Positions 34,722 to 47,501 are shown, numbered from the stretch's first letter. The stretch: 64,000 nucleotides of DNA from Nepenthes gracilis (GCA_033239525.1 BSYO01000026.1:4402001-4466000), one strand, 5' to 3'. Numbers and translations: made by a program. Notes: generated by a model from the sequence alone, not told the origin.

Positions 34722-35900
34722 TCACTGATAGTATTTTTTGAGGTGCGCGGCGTTCCATGTTTGGGGGATCACCTTACCCTCCTGGCTACGTAGCTTGTAT
34801 GCCCCGTTCCGAAGGATCGCCGAGATCAGGAAGGGTCCCTCCCAATTTGGAGAAAGTTTGTTTCGGCCGACATTCTTTCCCGTTGCCTCGATGCTTCTTA
34901 ATACTAAGTCTCCAACCTCAAATTGTCGCGCCCTTACCTTCTTGTTGTAGTAACGGGCCACCCGCTGCTGATATGTTGCTATGCTAAGTCGCGCTCGGTC
35001 GCGGGCCTCCTCAAGCAGGTCAAGGTGTTCACGGAGTCTTTGGCCGTTGAGGTCTGGGTCGAAGTGTTCTACTCGAAGACTTGGGAGGCCCACTTCTACT
35101 GGTATGACCGCTTCTACCCCGTAGCAAAGGCTAAAGGGGGTCTCCTTCGTTGATTCTCTCGGAGTAGTCCTATAAGACCAGAGGATGGAGGGCAACTCAT
35201 CCGCCCGTGAGCCCAGAAAGAGTGTATCGCTGTCTTAAGCCCGTGCAGATAGTTCGATTCATGACTTCCACCTGGCCGTTGGCCCGAGGGTAGGCGACAA
35301 ATGTATGGACCAAAGTTGATTCTGAGGCAGCTGAAGATTAGAAAACCGCTTCCGGTGTGGCTGCGTTCCATTATGGCGATTATGATGCATTCGTGGACCC
35401 CAAATTGCAGATGAGCGATGCAATCGCCGGAGAGAAACGGGCGGCGTTAAGCCTCCGTTATTCGTGCGAGGTGTTGCCTCCACCCACTTAGTGAAGTAGT
35501 TTATCCCGACAATGAGGAACTTTCTTTGAGCGGCTGCGACGGGGAGTGGTCCGAGGATATCAAGCCCCCACTGTGCAAAAGGCCATGGAGACTGCAATGC
35601 CCAAAGTTCCGTGTGTGGCTGACTGCTCAAATTGTTGTGGACCAGGCAATTCTCGCACTTGCGTACAAAGTCCATGGTGTCATACTTCATCGTAGGCCAA
35701 TAATACCCTTGCCTCATTATTTTGAACGCCAGATTTTTACCTTCAATATGAGACCCTGATTCCAAGATGCACCTCCCCGGAGGGCGATTTCGCCTCCTCG
35801 GGGTAAGGCACCTCAAATAAGGGGCCGAAAACCCACGGTGATATAAACGGCCGTCCACTATGGCAAATACCACCCGTGGTCTTCTTTATCCTCTTGGCTT
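34722..35900 (-). pseudogene. Integrase of the minus-strand Tat element
   Basis: The zinc-binding part reads HIEGKNLAFKIMRQGYYWPT and then CENCLVHNN, keeping the C-x-x-C pair. The core has WGLDILGPLPVAAAQRKFLI and NYFTKWVEATP, with a frame break around 35480. The C-terminal 157 codons are open to the stop at 34722 (SLCYGVEAVIPVEVGLPSLR, RYYNKKVRARQFEVGDLVLR, WNAAHLKKYYQ). The domain would insert the cDNA. No chromodomain is present. Confidence 0.9.
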
Positions 35901-36039
35901 GACAAGGTCATCGGGGCAGTTTCGTTCGTGAGATATCAAGCATGCGGTCATCCGTATCACCGCTCGACACTCGCATAATCTTGGTCTCTGGCTCCTCTAT
36001 CGTGGGTCGCTCTGTGGTTTCCCTCATTCCTCGGGCATC

Positions 36040-36620
36040 TTTTGCTCAAGGTGACGCTGCCGCCTTTGCCAATGAGTCCGCCTTTTCGCTCTCTTCTGTC
36101 CTCGGAATGTGTATGAACTCTACTTGCTCAAAATCTGAGGTCATCCCTTTTACCCTCATGAGGTATTTGGAGAGCTGAGGAATGTTGACTTCAAAGTTCC
36201 CAAGGACCTGGTCGATGACTAGCTCGGAATCACTGTAAACCACCAAGGCCCTGACCGAGCATTCCTTCGCCAACCGAAGTCCCGTAAGCAAGGCCTCGTA
36301 TTCCGCGACATTATTGGGTGGCCGGAACCCCAAGGTTACCGAGTACTTAATCTCGACCCTACTGGGTCCCGCAAGACAACACCGCCCCGCAACCATCCTT
36401 CATGGAGGAGCCGTCCACGTGGAGCGTCCATGCTGGCGCTGATCCTGTTTTGCTCGTTCCAGTACTCTCAGCATCATCGCTAGCAAGCGCAGTTGCTTCT
36501 ACGACAAAAATTCGCAAGGGCTCTGGCCCTTCATGGCGCCGGGCCTTGCCTCGGGTCCGATGTCGAATCAGTCTAGTTCGATGGCCCACTTTATCGGTCG
36601 TCCGAGACCTCAAGCCGGAG
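36040..36620 (-). pseudogene. RNase H of the minus-strand Tat element
   Basis: Starting near 36440, one frame reads WTLHVDGSSMKDGCGAVLS, a D-G-S-S motif. The adjacent frame reads NNVAEYEALLTGLRLAKECS and ALVVYSDSELVIDQVLGNFE. The carboxylate motifs D, E and D of RNase H are therefore visible, with a single frame change between them. Confidence 0.87.
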
Positions 36621-37935
36621 GACGGTTCTTAGTGGTTGGTCAGTCAGGACCACTATTTTATGCGCTTGGAAGTAAGGCCTTAGCTTCCTGGCAGAGTACA
36701 CCAGCGCCAGTGCGATCTTCTCCGTGTGCGGATATCGGGTCTCCGAGTCTGCCAGGATCTTGCTGACATAGTATACTGGCTGCTGATTCCTTTGGCATTC
36801 TCTTACCAAGACCAAGCTCAGGGCATGGTCGGTCACTGACAGGTACAAATAGAGCTCCTCTCCCGGTTGAGGAGAAGTCAGGAGAGGAGGGTTAGCAAGA
36901 TATGTCTTGAGGCCCCGAAGTGCCTCCAACCGCGCTCCAAATAAAGCCTTGGGTCTTAGGTCCTCTCGAGTGCTTCAAGAAAGGCAAATGCCTCTCCACC
37001 AATTTGATGTAAAACGGAGAGGGCGACCACCCGCCCAAAGGAGTCTCTGGACCTCTTTTATAGTCCGGGGAGATTGCATGTTTAGAATAGCCTGGATCTT
37101 CTCGGGGTTCGCCTCGATCCCACGCTGCTACACTATATAGCCGAGGAACTTCCCGGACGTCACCCCAAATGTGTATTTCTTGGGGTTAAGCCTTTCATTC
37201 GTGGGCCCTTAACACTCGGAAGGTTTCCAAAATCCTCAATGTGGTTTTCTTGATGGTGCTTTTCACGAGCAAGTCGCTCGTAGACTTCCACGTTCCACGC
37301 CGATCTGGTCCTTGAACATTTTGTTGACACTGGTTGGTATGTCGCGCCCGCATTCGCGAGACCGAAGGGCATCACTTTGTAACGATGACGTCCCTTGGTC
37401 GGCCATGGCGATGTATGCTCTTCGTCCTCGGGGATACATTTTTATCGATTGTAGCCGAGTAAGCGTCCATAAAGTGCAGCCTCATGGCCGACGTCGAGTC
37501 CACCAACCGTCGATCTCGGGGAGGAAAGGCCGCCCTTGGGACGAGCTTTGTTGAGGTCTGTGGAAGTCGACGCACATCCTCCACTTTCCTGCTTTTCTTC
37601 ACCATGACCATGTTGGCGAGCCGCTCTGGGTATTGTACCTCTCGGATAAATCCTGCGTCCAGGAGCTTCTTCACCTCCTCCCGGACGGCCACCAGCTTTT
37701 CTGTTGAGTAATTCCTTCGCTTCTGCCTAATAGGCTTGCGGTGTGGGTCCACGCCAAGCATATGCACTATTGTCTCGGGAGAGATGCCCGGCATGTCCGC
37801 AGGGGACCAAGCAAACACGTCCGAGTTCTCCCTTAGGAATTTCGTGAGTGGATCTCGGACGGACTCTTCGAGAGATCTCCCTATCTGGATGCATTTCTCA
37901 GGGTCCTCGGAATCCAAAGGGTCGCAGTGGTAGGT
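36621..37935 (-). pseudogene. Reverse transcriptase of the minus-strand Tat element
   Basis: The frame from 37917 gives EESVRDPLTKFLRENSDVFA and STEKLVAVREEVKKLLDAGF. After frame shifts MMPFGLANAGATYQ appears near 37375, and a damaged catalytic loop follows (NVEVYERLARE, where Y-V-D-D would be expected). The connection region reads LRGLKTYLANPPLL with YLSVTDHALSLVLV near 36830. The loss of Y-V-D-D by a short deletion would make this copy unable to polymerise. Confidence 0.88.
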
Positions 37936-38049
37936 TCACGAGTGTCATGTCTGGCAGAGTTGCCTCATCTCTCGAGATCGAGGTCTTCCATTGGCCCGGA
38001 AGGAGTTTGCGTGACTGCGGCTGTGCAGCACATTCTCCCGGTGGCCTAT

Positions 38050-38763
38050 TCACCAGGACTTCCCGATCTTGAACAGAGTTGGAAATTTCATTTTTAAATG
38101 CGGGATGGAAGTCACCGCTTCAAAGGTAGCAAAGTACGGGCGTCTGAGAATTGCGTTGTACACGGACGAGAGGTCCACCACCAGAAAGGTGAGGATCCTT
38201 GACGCCGTCCTCGGGTAGGTTCCCAGCGTGACTTCCAGCTGTATGATGCCTTGGACTCGGACTGACTCATTGTCGAGTCCATACAGTGGCCCCTCTGGGG
38301 CTTTCATTTGACTTTTCTTCAATCCTAACTTAAGGTATGCGTCGAGGTAGAGCAAATTTCTAGAGCTTTCATTATCAATAAAGACTCGTTTCATGCGGTA
38401 GTCATTGGCTCCGTCTGAAACGAGTGTCGTTACAACCAAAGGATCACAATGAGGGGAAGTTACATGGGTCATATCCTCTTTGCTAAAGTATATAACATCA
38501 TCCCTAGTGCTCGTCCTCGGCCTTTTGGAGGCACTGGGCTCTAGGTCGCTTCTCTCCCGGCCGGCCGGGTTGACACCATGTTTACGATTTGCCGCCACTC
38601 TGATTTCTTGGGGTGACTTGTGCTCGACTGGCATTCCGGAGGATTGTCCGGTCTTTTGAAACGGTTGAGGTGCCCCCTCTTTGCTCGATTCTTCAATCTC
38701 CTCCTGCAATGACTTGCGTCTTCGCAACATGACCTCCGCAGCGGTGGAAGTCGCAGATTTCAT
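38050..38763 (-). pseudogene. Gag C-terminus and aspartic protease of the minus-strand Tat element
   Basis: A 237-codon open frame. The N-terminal part is Gag-like and basic. DMTHVTSPHCDPLVVTTLVS begins the protease region, and the active-site loop reads VFIDNESSRNLLYLDAYLKL, so the usual D-x-G-S-S glycine is replaced by Glu. The rest follows Tat proteases (GLKKSQMKAPEGPLYGLDNE, LTFLVVDLSSVYNAILRRPY). Glycine to Glu in the active loop probably inactivates the enzyme. Confidence 0.88.
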
Positions 38764-38769
38764 CGATCA

Positions 38770-40081
38770 CCTCCACTGGATTCCTTAGTGGTTTGGGCCA
38801 CTTACTCGAACTTCTCCCTTGATCCGCAGACGCGACGCTCGCACGAGTGTCGTTTAGAGGGGTGGTGCACCATGGGTGTCTCTTCGACGGCCGGCTCGAA
38901 CTTACGGTGCTTTGTCACGAATGGGACTACGGTAGTCCCCGGCCTTTCTCTTCATTTACTCGCGTCCTCGAGCAGTAATTTTGTCCCTTCTCGGGACGCT
39001 TTGCTTCGCTTCGCCTCCTCAGCCGCTATGTAGGCCCTCGCACGGTCTCGGCCTCTTGAAAGTGAGGGCCCTTGTGGATGAGGTGTTTAAAGAAAGCACC
39101 TCTCAGCGGACAGAAAGCGTTCAATTTCACTCCATCCGACGTTTGAATTTGCGTCGGCCTCGACTACGAACCCGGCAGGAATTCCCCTCAAGCTCTCTCT
39201 CGGCACCTTGCTTCACGCGAGTGAGGTGCAGTGGTCTGTTTCTCCGCCCTTATGCTGAGGAGAATCGACCCAAGAATGCCGCCTTGATTCGCTAAATGTC
39301 TCGATGGAGCCTGCAGTATCCCATAGAACCACACTCTCAAGGCCCCTTTTTAGCGTCAAAGGGAAGCATTGGGCACATGGTTGCTTCATCTAGACCTTGA
39401 GACTCGGGGATGCTCCTTAACAGTTAAGATGATCCATTGGATCGGCGCTTTCATCGTAAGCCTCCAGGTTTGGCATCTTGAATTTTGGGGTAGCGCCTCG
39501 TCCGACGTCGTCCGTTGTGAATGGAGATTGGGGGATACTTGCTCCGCTACTTTTCCCTAAAAACACGATTCAAACTTTTGCTAACTTCTCCTCCACATGG
39601 GGGGTGGAGTGCTGCGTTCTCCTCGCATTGAGGAGGTGCCTCAACTCGTTGAGGCCGGGTGGCTTCTTGGCCTTTGGGGTCTTACGGACTCACGCACATG
39701 TTGCCTCTCGGGCGTGGTGCTCTGATTACCCGAGATCGGGACCTAGGCGATCCTCTAGTCTCGTGAGGGATCCTACCGCAGAGGCAACTCCGGGTCCTGG
39801 TAGCTCTGTAGGGTGGGCGCCCTGCATGGCGGGCGCCTCCCTTCCTCCACTTTGAGATGCTTCCGCCACGAGAGCCGGAAGGCGCTCCCTTCGCCTTCTC
39901 GTCCTCTTTGCGCGCAAGGGCGAAGAGGGCCTTGGACATGTCTTCCACTTTCGTCGCTAAGTCCCCACGATTTGAATCGGGATGGTTTCGATGCCGACAC
40001 GAGGGTTGGGGACATCCTCTGCTAAGTCTGTGAGTCAATGGCCGAGCCGGTGGCGCTCGCCTGCGCCCTGGTGCTCACCAT
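38770..40081 (-). pseudogene. Gag of the minus-strand Tat element, frameshifted
   Basis: The start codon at 40081-40079 gives MVSTRAQASATGSAIDSQT and then a stop. Other frames continue with DLATKVEDMSKALFALARKE near 39950. The start matches the Gag of the 16.7-29.4 kb element and lies about 80 nt after the primer site in both. The capsid core between about 38.8 and 39.6 kb is only partly legible. Confidence 0.75.
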
Positions 40082-40160
40082 ATTGGGATGCTTTGGTGCA
40101 AAGGTTGTGATGTGTAGTTAAACGTGGTCTGGGAGAGTGAGAAGTTGACTTTTAGTCCTC

Positions 40161-40178
40161 TTCCCACAGATGGCGCCA
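40161..40178 (-). promoter_or_regulatory. Primer binding site of the minus-strand Tat element
   Basis: The minus strand reads TGGCGCCATCTGTGGGAA, next to the LTR end CGCAACA. It has one mismatch to the site at 17706. Confidence 0.8.
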
Positions 40179-40179
40179 A

Positions 40180-40730
40180 TGTTGCGTCCGAGCCCGATCG
40201 CCGTACGAAGCTGACGTGTGATGACGTCAAGTGGACAGAACCAGGCGCAACACAAGAGAAAGTAAGCTTTGGGCGAGTGGGAGTTGTGAAAGAGAGAGAG
40301 AACACGGAAGTTCTTACGTGGAAAACCCTCCTTTAAAATGAGGGAAAAACCACGAGGCTAGAAGCCTGAAAAGGATCTTTACTATTTGATCATTTGTTGT
40401 GAACAAGATCTGGAAATCTGACAGAGAAACACTTTCTTTTCTTTCTTTGAGCTTTTTCCCTTGCCAGAGAAGATCCTCCACTCGTATGCCCTAAGTGGAT
40501 ATTTATAAGGGTAAATGTAGCCGTTGGAAATATCCACACGGCTACTGACGTCTACTGGGAGGCCGGCCACCTACTCACAGTCTCATGCTGTATTAACACG
40601 GCCCCAGCGTGTTTAGTAGAGTTAGCGCGCTTGTCGGGCGTGTTTGGTAAGTTAGAAAAGGCATGCTGCTATTGGTCATGCTGTGTTAGGGATGTCACTC
40701 TTTGGTGACAAGGCATGCTGGCATTAGGAT
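40180..40730 (-). repeat. Truncated 5' LTR of the minus-strand Tat element
   Basis: It matches 30720 to about 31240 (GTTGCGTCCGAG, GAAGCTGACGTGTGATGACG, GTAAGCTTTGGGCGAGTGGG) including the TATA box (about 40497-40510). It then dissolves into AT-rich flank near 40730. The 350 bp expected beyond, including the LTR's own outer terminus, are absent. Confidence 0.85.
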
Positions 40731-41249
40731 TAGAAGCCAAAATTTATATATGATATTTACTGTGTTTTCTTACATTAAGCATATTAAAGTTTCAGCATAT
40801 TTTTAAATAGTTGAATTCTTTTATATTCATATTTTAAGACAAATTTGAAGAAAGAAGAAAAGAAAAGTCTACATGAGTTTAATAATAATGATATTTCTTC
40901 TAATTTGAAAGATATAAATAATATGATCGTATGTAAATAGAGTTTTTAATTTGATTATGTACGGACCATTGTAGATAATTGATAAAATATATCATGACAT
41001 GTCCTAATATATTATAAGTAAAATAAAATATTATATTTATCTTCCATGAGTCAAAAAAGTAATATTTGATTCCGTTTATAGAGTTATATATTGACACCCA
41101 TATACAAATCTTGAATAGTATTGTATGACTCTTTGTTACATAACAGCTGATTTTCAATTAATTTATTTCTTATGTTATCAATTTATTTTTATGTTATCAA
41201 TTTATTTTAAGTTTATTAAAAATATTTATATAATAAAAATTTAAAAGAA
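40731..41249. other. AT-rich intergenic sequence
   Basis: No coding or RNA gene is seen. Wording near 41050-41130 loosely matches 16260-16330 and 42220-42330. Confidence 0.4.
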
Positions 41250-41720
41250 AATTTTGAGAATAGAATCAAGCTTGGCATCTAATGCATGTCTAACGTGCAC
41301 TCGTGCACTCATACACATTTTGAGTTGATTGTGTGTGCTCGACAAGAGTTCAAGTATGTTTCAGGTTGATTGTATGGTGCCTGAAGTGTTCCTCTGCGAT
41401 GCTCATATGTAGAATTGCTAGATTGCTTACACTTGAGTCAGGCTAGATATTGCGCTTGTGTGCAATTGAGGAATGAAATGGCACCTGATGTGCGTTCGAA
41501 TAGCACTCGTATATCGATTCATCTATATAAACAAGCCTAACACAATTCTTGGATGTTTTTATGAGAAAAGGGGGAAAGGGAGAGAGAAAACGAAGGGAAA
41601 AAAGAGAGATGAGGACAAAAATGGTGATTTTTAAGCATCTTTTTATTAAATTTATCAGATTTAAGGTAAGTATATTTAGACTTATTTTTTAGTCTATTTT
41701 TATTTTTCTCTAATTTTGTT
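41250..41720 (+). repeat. GTGC-rich dispersed repeat, copy 3
   Basis: It has CTAACGTGCACTCGTGCACT, then GCACCTGATGTGCG, the purine run GAGAAAAGGGGGAAAGGGAG, and TTTAAGGTAAGTATATT. The block order is as in the other copies. The invariant AGGTAAGTAT word resembles a splice donor. Confidence 0.5.
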
Positions 41721-43103
41721 TACATTTGATAGTTTATTATACATATATATCATCTTTATTTTTCTCACTTTGATTACATATGCATGCATGTATGTTTATT
41801 AATTGTTTTAAAGTTATTGCTTTGATTTTTTTGAATATTTGAGAATTTTGCTTGTTTGTATGAAATAATATATTTATATATGGAATATTTGTAAAGAAAA
41901 AGTCAAAAAACCTTACATTTGGACTTTACATTTGATATTTCATGTATGTATTTTGAATTGAACTCTTTTTTGTCATTTACTTTAATATTAACAATTTTTT
42001 ACCGAGTAAAAAATTTTATATTAATATTTTCGCAAAGTAAAAGTTTTGCACTTTTTTGTCAAAAAAAAAGTTTTAGACATTTATTATAGAGTCCTCCGAT
42101 TTGATATTTTATTAATAATTATCGTAAAAAATTGAATAAAACTAATATATTCAAATATTTTAATATATTCAAACAAATTTAAAGATTGTACCTATAATTA
42201 AGAATTATTAATGGGCAACAAAAAAGTAGCATTTGACCTTATTCATAGAAAGAAATATGTAGACTATCCACTTATAAATCTAAATAGTAGTGATTCAACA
42301 TAAGGTTACCAATAGTACGTGTAACTCTTTCTCAAAGTTAATATATTAGTCTTTGATTCTTAAATTTTGATATGTTTTGAATTTTTGATATTTTATCTAT
42401 ATCGGATTTGATATTTAAGATATTTAACTTTAAAATTTGTAAGTTTTTACCACCATTTAGATTTATCATGTCTAAACATTTAGCTTATATGAAATTCCAT
42501 ACATATTTTGTTGATTTTATCCCTTCGCTTTGATTTACGGATAGATTGGTTTCATATATATATATATATATGCTCACTAATACTTATAAAATATTTGATT
42601 TATGATTTTATTATTTTTAATTATTTTAGATTAAATGATTATGGATTACTTTTAGGGAGCTTGGATGATGACATTTATAAAGATTTTAGTCATACTTTGA
42701 GATTATTAGACTTGCAGTTACATTTATATTCATATTTTGATGTATTTTTGGTATGGAGAGGATTATGTATATTGATTGATGTTAGTACTTTATAACTTTG
42801 ATGGAGGCATGTTTTAGATTATTTTGATATTGGGATTATGGCATTTCTATGGTTTATGCCTGATCGATAATGTGATTTGCTTTATTTGAACTGTCATTAT
42901 TTCCTATGAATTGTACAGTAAGTTATGATTGGTGTTTGATATTTGGACAAGTAGTTTTAAAGAGGGACCCGTGATAATTGATGTGAAAATTATTATCAAC
43001 AGTTTTAATCGTTCATCAAGTTCCGCCCAAAATTGGATATCATATTTGAGTGTACCCCTTTTGCCAAGGAATTTATTTCATAGATTTTAATTATCATTAT
43101 TAT

Positions 43104-43143
<40 letters not shown>

Positions 43144-44284
43144 TTACTTACTTTTAGTTCAGGATCGTAACAGGCTATATGAAAATAATTATAACTTGAT
43201 TTTAGATAATTTACCTCTTTAGTAAGGTCATCATATATCCTTAATCCTTATATTTTTTGCGTGATTTAAATATATTTTTTGTATTGTATAGATTATATAT
43301 GATTTGTATACAATTATTGTTATTATATTATAGTTAAGCGATTATGTCATATTCCAACATATTTTTAATATATGTATTAAATTATAAAAATTATATAATT
43401 TATCAAATAATTGACTCATTTTTATTTTTATTGTCACCAACTATTCAAATTAAAGGACTCAAAGTTTACTATAGGTGGTTTAGTTTGAGAAAAAATTATT
43501 TGAGGATTAGATTTAAGATTCTAAAATCAATTTTTACATTTATATTATTTAGAACAATAATTTTAGGATGGATGTAATTGTTATAGTTTAGTAGTATTGC
43601 AATATTCAGCTTTTAGTGATATATAATGTTAGCAATTGAGTATGACTTTGGTTTAGTCCTAGAATATGGTTCAATCATGATTCTATTTATTTTGGTTTAG
43701 AATTGAGACTTTTTTCTATGTATAATTGAAGTCATATTCGTCGATATTCAGAATTACTTTTAGTCATAACATTTTGAACCTTATGATTTGATATATCTTT
43801 ATTTTGAATCTTTTATTAATATTGATTTTTTTATTTAAATCTGACACTGTTTAGATTTTAATTAGTAGAATAAATAAATAAATTTTTCATTAATCATTGA
43901 CAAAATATGATTCAAGTTAAATAAGAATTATTAAAGATATAATAAAACCACAACATTGAAATGTGGCAAAACTGATTTTGGATTATTAGATTATGATTAT
44001 TTATGAATAATTTTTATATTGATATTATTATTTTTAATTGCTTGTACCGAGGTCATGACAAGTATGATTCTATCACGATCATTTTTAATAATAATTATAT
44101 CAATTATATAAAGTAAAATAAGAATAATATCACATGGTATTGTTCTAGTGAAATGAGTTAGCTTATGAGTACTTGATGTGAAATCCAATATGGTAATAGT
44201 AGAACTAAACTTGGCGGTCCAAGTTCTAGGAACTTGTTAAAGGCCTTATAACTCTCAACAAAGATAACAGACTTTGTTTAGAAA
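41721..44284. other. AT-rich intergenic sequence with a TTA microsatellite
   Basis: No gene is supported. A (TTA)n run lies at 43106-43142. Open frames here are short and of low complexity. Parts of 42.2-42.5 kb loosely resemble 16.26-16.5 kb, suggesting the same old repeat. Confidence 0.45.
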
Positions 44285-44600
44285 ATGATCATATTTGGAT
44301 GGGGGCTATATAGACCACATCGATTAAATCATCATAAAGAAATGCACTATTAACATCTATATGAAAAGTTGTCAATCAACAAATGACAATAATGACTATC
44401 AAGGAATAATCGGGCAATGGGTGCAAAAGTCTCATTATAATTAATCTTATAAATTTAAATATAGTCATGAGCAATAAGACGAGCTTTATAATATTCTATC
44501 AAGCCAACAGACTTAGCATTAATCTTATATATCATTTACTTTCAATCACTGATTATTCTGGTGACAAGTCAACCAAATTTCATATGCAATTCTTTTAAAA
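44285..44600 (-). pseudogene. Decayed Ty1/Copia reverse transcriptase fragment (N-terminal part)
   Basis: The minus strand reads KSVGLIEYYKARLIAHDY, a stop, IYKINYNETFAPIARL, and after a frame change IDVNSAFLYDDLIDVVYIAP. These match the well-known Copia RT order: E-R-Y-K-A-R-L-V-A, then Y-x-E-T-F-A-P-V-A-R, then M-D-V-K-x-A-F-L. Stops and shifts make it a dead fragment. It covers a different part of RT from the 9.8-10.4 kb fragment, so the two need not come from one insertion. Confidence 0.8.
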
Positions 44601-44859
44601 GATTAAAATTTCATTGGTTATTAACTATTGCGAGCAAAGAAGAGATTTGACTTCCTAATAGGTAGTAGATTCCTATAAAATAGTAAAGACAATAAAACAA
44701 TGGAAGTTATGTAAGAAAGTGTAAGATACAAAGTTTGAATTATAATTTTTAATCATGGTTAATAAAATTAAATTAAAAAATATTGAAGTCAAATAAAGTT
44801 TGGGTTAAAATTAATATTCTAACCGGATCACATCAAATTGATGTCAGACTGACGGTTAA

Positions 44860-45300
44860 CACACACACATACATATTTGTAGTAGAAAGGATACATACGA
44901 AGGATGCTCAACTAGCGCTCGTACATATTTTATATAAATTGGTTATGCTCAATATTGTCTAAGAAACGAATGTGTATGCTTGTTGTAAAATACACATGCC
45001 TGATATGCACATGACAGATACTTATATACCGTATATTTTTCGTCATAACTCCTAATATGCGCCTAATAAACACACATACGTCAATTTTTATATAAGATCC
45101 CCCTAGCCGATTTTTAATTATTTTATGCAAGATTCTGAGAGAATATAGAGAAAAAGAAGAGGATGAGAGAGAAGAATAAGAAAAACAAAGCCAAAGAAGG
45201 AGAATCTAAGTGTATCTAAAGAGATTTCTTATAATTTTAAATATAAGGTAAGTATATCAAATTTCATCTTTTTCTTATTATTATCTTTTTTGATCTATAT
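44860..45300 (+). repeat. GTGC-rich dispersed repeat, copy 4
   Basis: GCGCTCGTACATATTTTATA, GATATGCACATGACAG and TTTTTATATAAGATCCCCC precede a purine run (GAGAAAAAGAAGAGGATGAG) and TATAAGGTAAGTATATC. It is closest in order to the copy at 30.06 kb. Confidence 0.5.
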
Positions 45301-46540
45301 GGATATTTATTATTTTAAATATTTATACATACTATGATTTCATATATAAGATATGTATAATGTACATGCATATACTCTCATTCCTATTTCATACAATTTG
45401 TATAAAATTCATGACCTTATCATTTGAACATTGTCTCTCCAAGTAGATTTTCTCAAATAATATTGATATATTGATTGATATTTTTATTTATCAAGTAACT
45501 AATAAAAGGAAAATAGAATTGAGATGAAGGGATTTTAGAGAAGATCAATATGATGGAATAAACAGTGGCATATCATAGGAAATGAAATATATATGTACTT
45601 AGAATATATAGAAACTAACACTTAATTCAATGATAAATGACACATATACATAGAATAAATAGAAATTAGTGCCTAATGTAAGTATGAGTGGCACACATAC
45701 TTTCAATAGACACCAAATAGTGTTTGATGTAAGTATGAAGAACGAACATATATTGTTGTGGGATTGGATTAGTGTCCGATGTAAGCATGGTTGGCTCATG
45801 TAGTTCAATCCATCTAAAATGCCTTCCTTTGCATTTTAAACCCTATTTTTTTAGTCCCACTATACATTTATCTTCTTTCTCTTGGAGATTAGGGTTTCCA
45901 CTTCACAAAATAGATATTTTATTTATTTATTATTTTTTAATACAAATTTTATAAAACAAAAAAAATTTAAAAAATAGACGATATATCTATTTCGTGAAGT
46001 AAGATCCCTGATGTTCTCTCTCTTGACCTAGCTACCACTTCTATTATTATTAAAGCTAAAGAGTATAAGAGTAGCTGTTTAAATGAGAAAAATATCAGTT
46101 ATTTTGAGAGATAAAAAACCTAGATTTTCTTATTTTAAAATATTCAACAATTTTTTTAACATTTGTCATAATATGTGAGTATTCAAAGTTTTTGCAGGTA
46201 GTATGAATATTAAAATTTTAGTAGTAATGGAAATTTTCAAATTAGTAAAGCAAAGTCTACTAAAAGATCGAAATGTGTTTATTTTCATTGTTGGAATAAA
46301 TCTAAAGTGCTCTTCAATATGGCTCATTGGCTTTGAATAAATCGGCTATAAATTAAAAAACCTGTTTAACTCGTAATATAAATTAATTTTTATTAATGAT
46401 ACTTTTATAATATAAAAAAGTCCAAATAAATTTTCTCAATAAATATTTAGTTCTTAATATTTTTATTCGTCACTAATAATTATATCATTTTATTATTGCA
46501 TTGATGGCAATGCATGTGTTAGATTAGTTATTTTTTGTTT
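45301..46540. other. AT-rich intergenic sequence
   Basis: I see no gene. Words such as AGTGCCTAATGTAAGTATGA near 45670 repeat two or three times and may be debris of the GTGC-rich family. Confidence 0.4.
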
Positions 46541-46799
46541 GCATTGTCTAGAATAATTTATTCTTTATATATATTAAATATTTAAAAATTTTATACTTTA
46601 ATGTTAATTCAAGATCTAAACTATTGTCGATTAAAAAGCATTAAATTCTTTTAGTAATGTTTAATATAATGTCTTATTAAAATAAATATTTAATATATTT
46701 GGAAAAAAATAAAAAAATTAATTAATTTAACCGGATGACTGTCATAATAATCAGATAAAGGGTGTTTTTAATTTTTACTTTTATCTGGGAGGTATCGTT

Positions 46800-47200
46800 G
46801 GTGAGGGGGTTGAATCTCGACGTCCAATCCGAAATATTTTACCGGCAACACAAGTGAGTGAGATGTTAGATCAGAGATCAAAACGATAGTCAATATTTTA
46901 AGTGGAAAACCTTCTTTTTAATATGGGAGGAAAATAATTTTTTTAAAATAATTATTTATATATGGAGATTTTAAAATAGTAAGAAAATTCTCTTCCCTAA
47001 TTTTAGTTTTATCTCCTTAGGAAAACTATGTCACGGGAGCCTTCTTCCACCTGTGGTGAATAAAATCGGGCGTGGAGAAGGAGGATGCTTTTAATTCGTG
47101 AGTTTAAAGTATTCTGTGATTTTTTTAAGGAGTCCCCAATTGAAAGGAGGTCTTCTGTATATTTATAGTGGAAGTGGACCCTGGGAGTGGACCATTTGTC
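46800..47200. repeat. Possible degenerate LTR related to the 30.7-40.7 kb element
   Basis: CCGGCAACACAAGTGAGTGA and AAGTGGAAAACCTTC followed by GGGAGGAAAA mirror the GCAACACAAGAGAAAG, ACGTGGAAAACCCTCC and GAGGGAAAAA blocks near 30790-30890. The rest has drifted too far to align by eye. Confidence 0.35.
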
Positions 47201-47501
47201 CAGCATAGATTGAGGTTGGACATTCCTTCAATGGAACTTATATGGAAACAAAATTGATTAGGCTGCAATTTTTAAGTTTTCAAAACTTAATTTTAATATC
47301 TTAATTATTTTTTAATAAATGATTGTAATCTAATTATTTTTAAATAATTTTTTAAAAAATTTAATTAATTAAATTATAATTATTTATTTACAAATAAACA
47401 TTCTAAAATATAAAAAAATGAGTCCTTTATCTCTTGGGATGAAAAATGGATCTAAGAGATTCTTCCGAACCCAATGGTGAACAAATAGCTCTAAACTTAG
47501 C

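Larger units (their letters stand above)
30720..40730 (-). mobile_element. Ty3/Gypsy Tat-type LTR retrotransposon on the minus strand, about 10 kb, 5' LTR truncated
   Basis: The minus strand reads 5' LTR (40180 to about 40730), primer site, gag, protease, RT, RNase H, integrase, a 43-bp tandem array, an opposite-strand gene, a polypurine tract and the 3' LTR (30720-31588). The 3' LTR is 869 bp, but the 5' LTR copy stops after about 550 bp. Its outer end is therefore missing and no target duplication can be compared. The protein text is better preserved than in the 16.7-29.4 kb element, with several domains open for 70 to 240 codons. It is a related but distinct family: LTR sequences differ, while primer site and protein order are shared. 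Confidence 0.9.

Noticed and set aside
42508..42795. A 95-codon plus frame in AT-rich DNA
   Set aside because: Low-complexity Tyr, Ile and Leu content over a TA-dinucleotide run; no recognisable domain.
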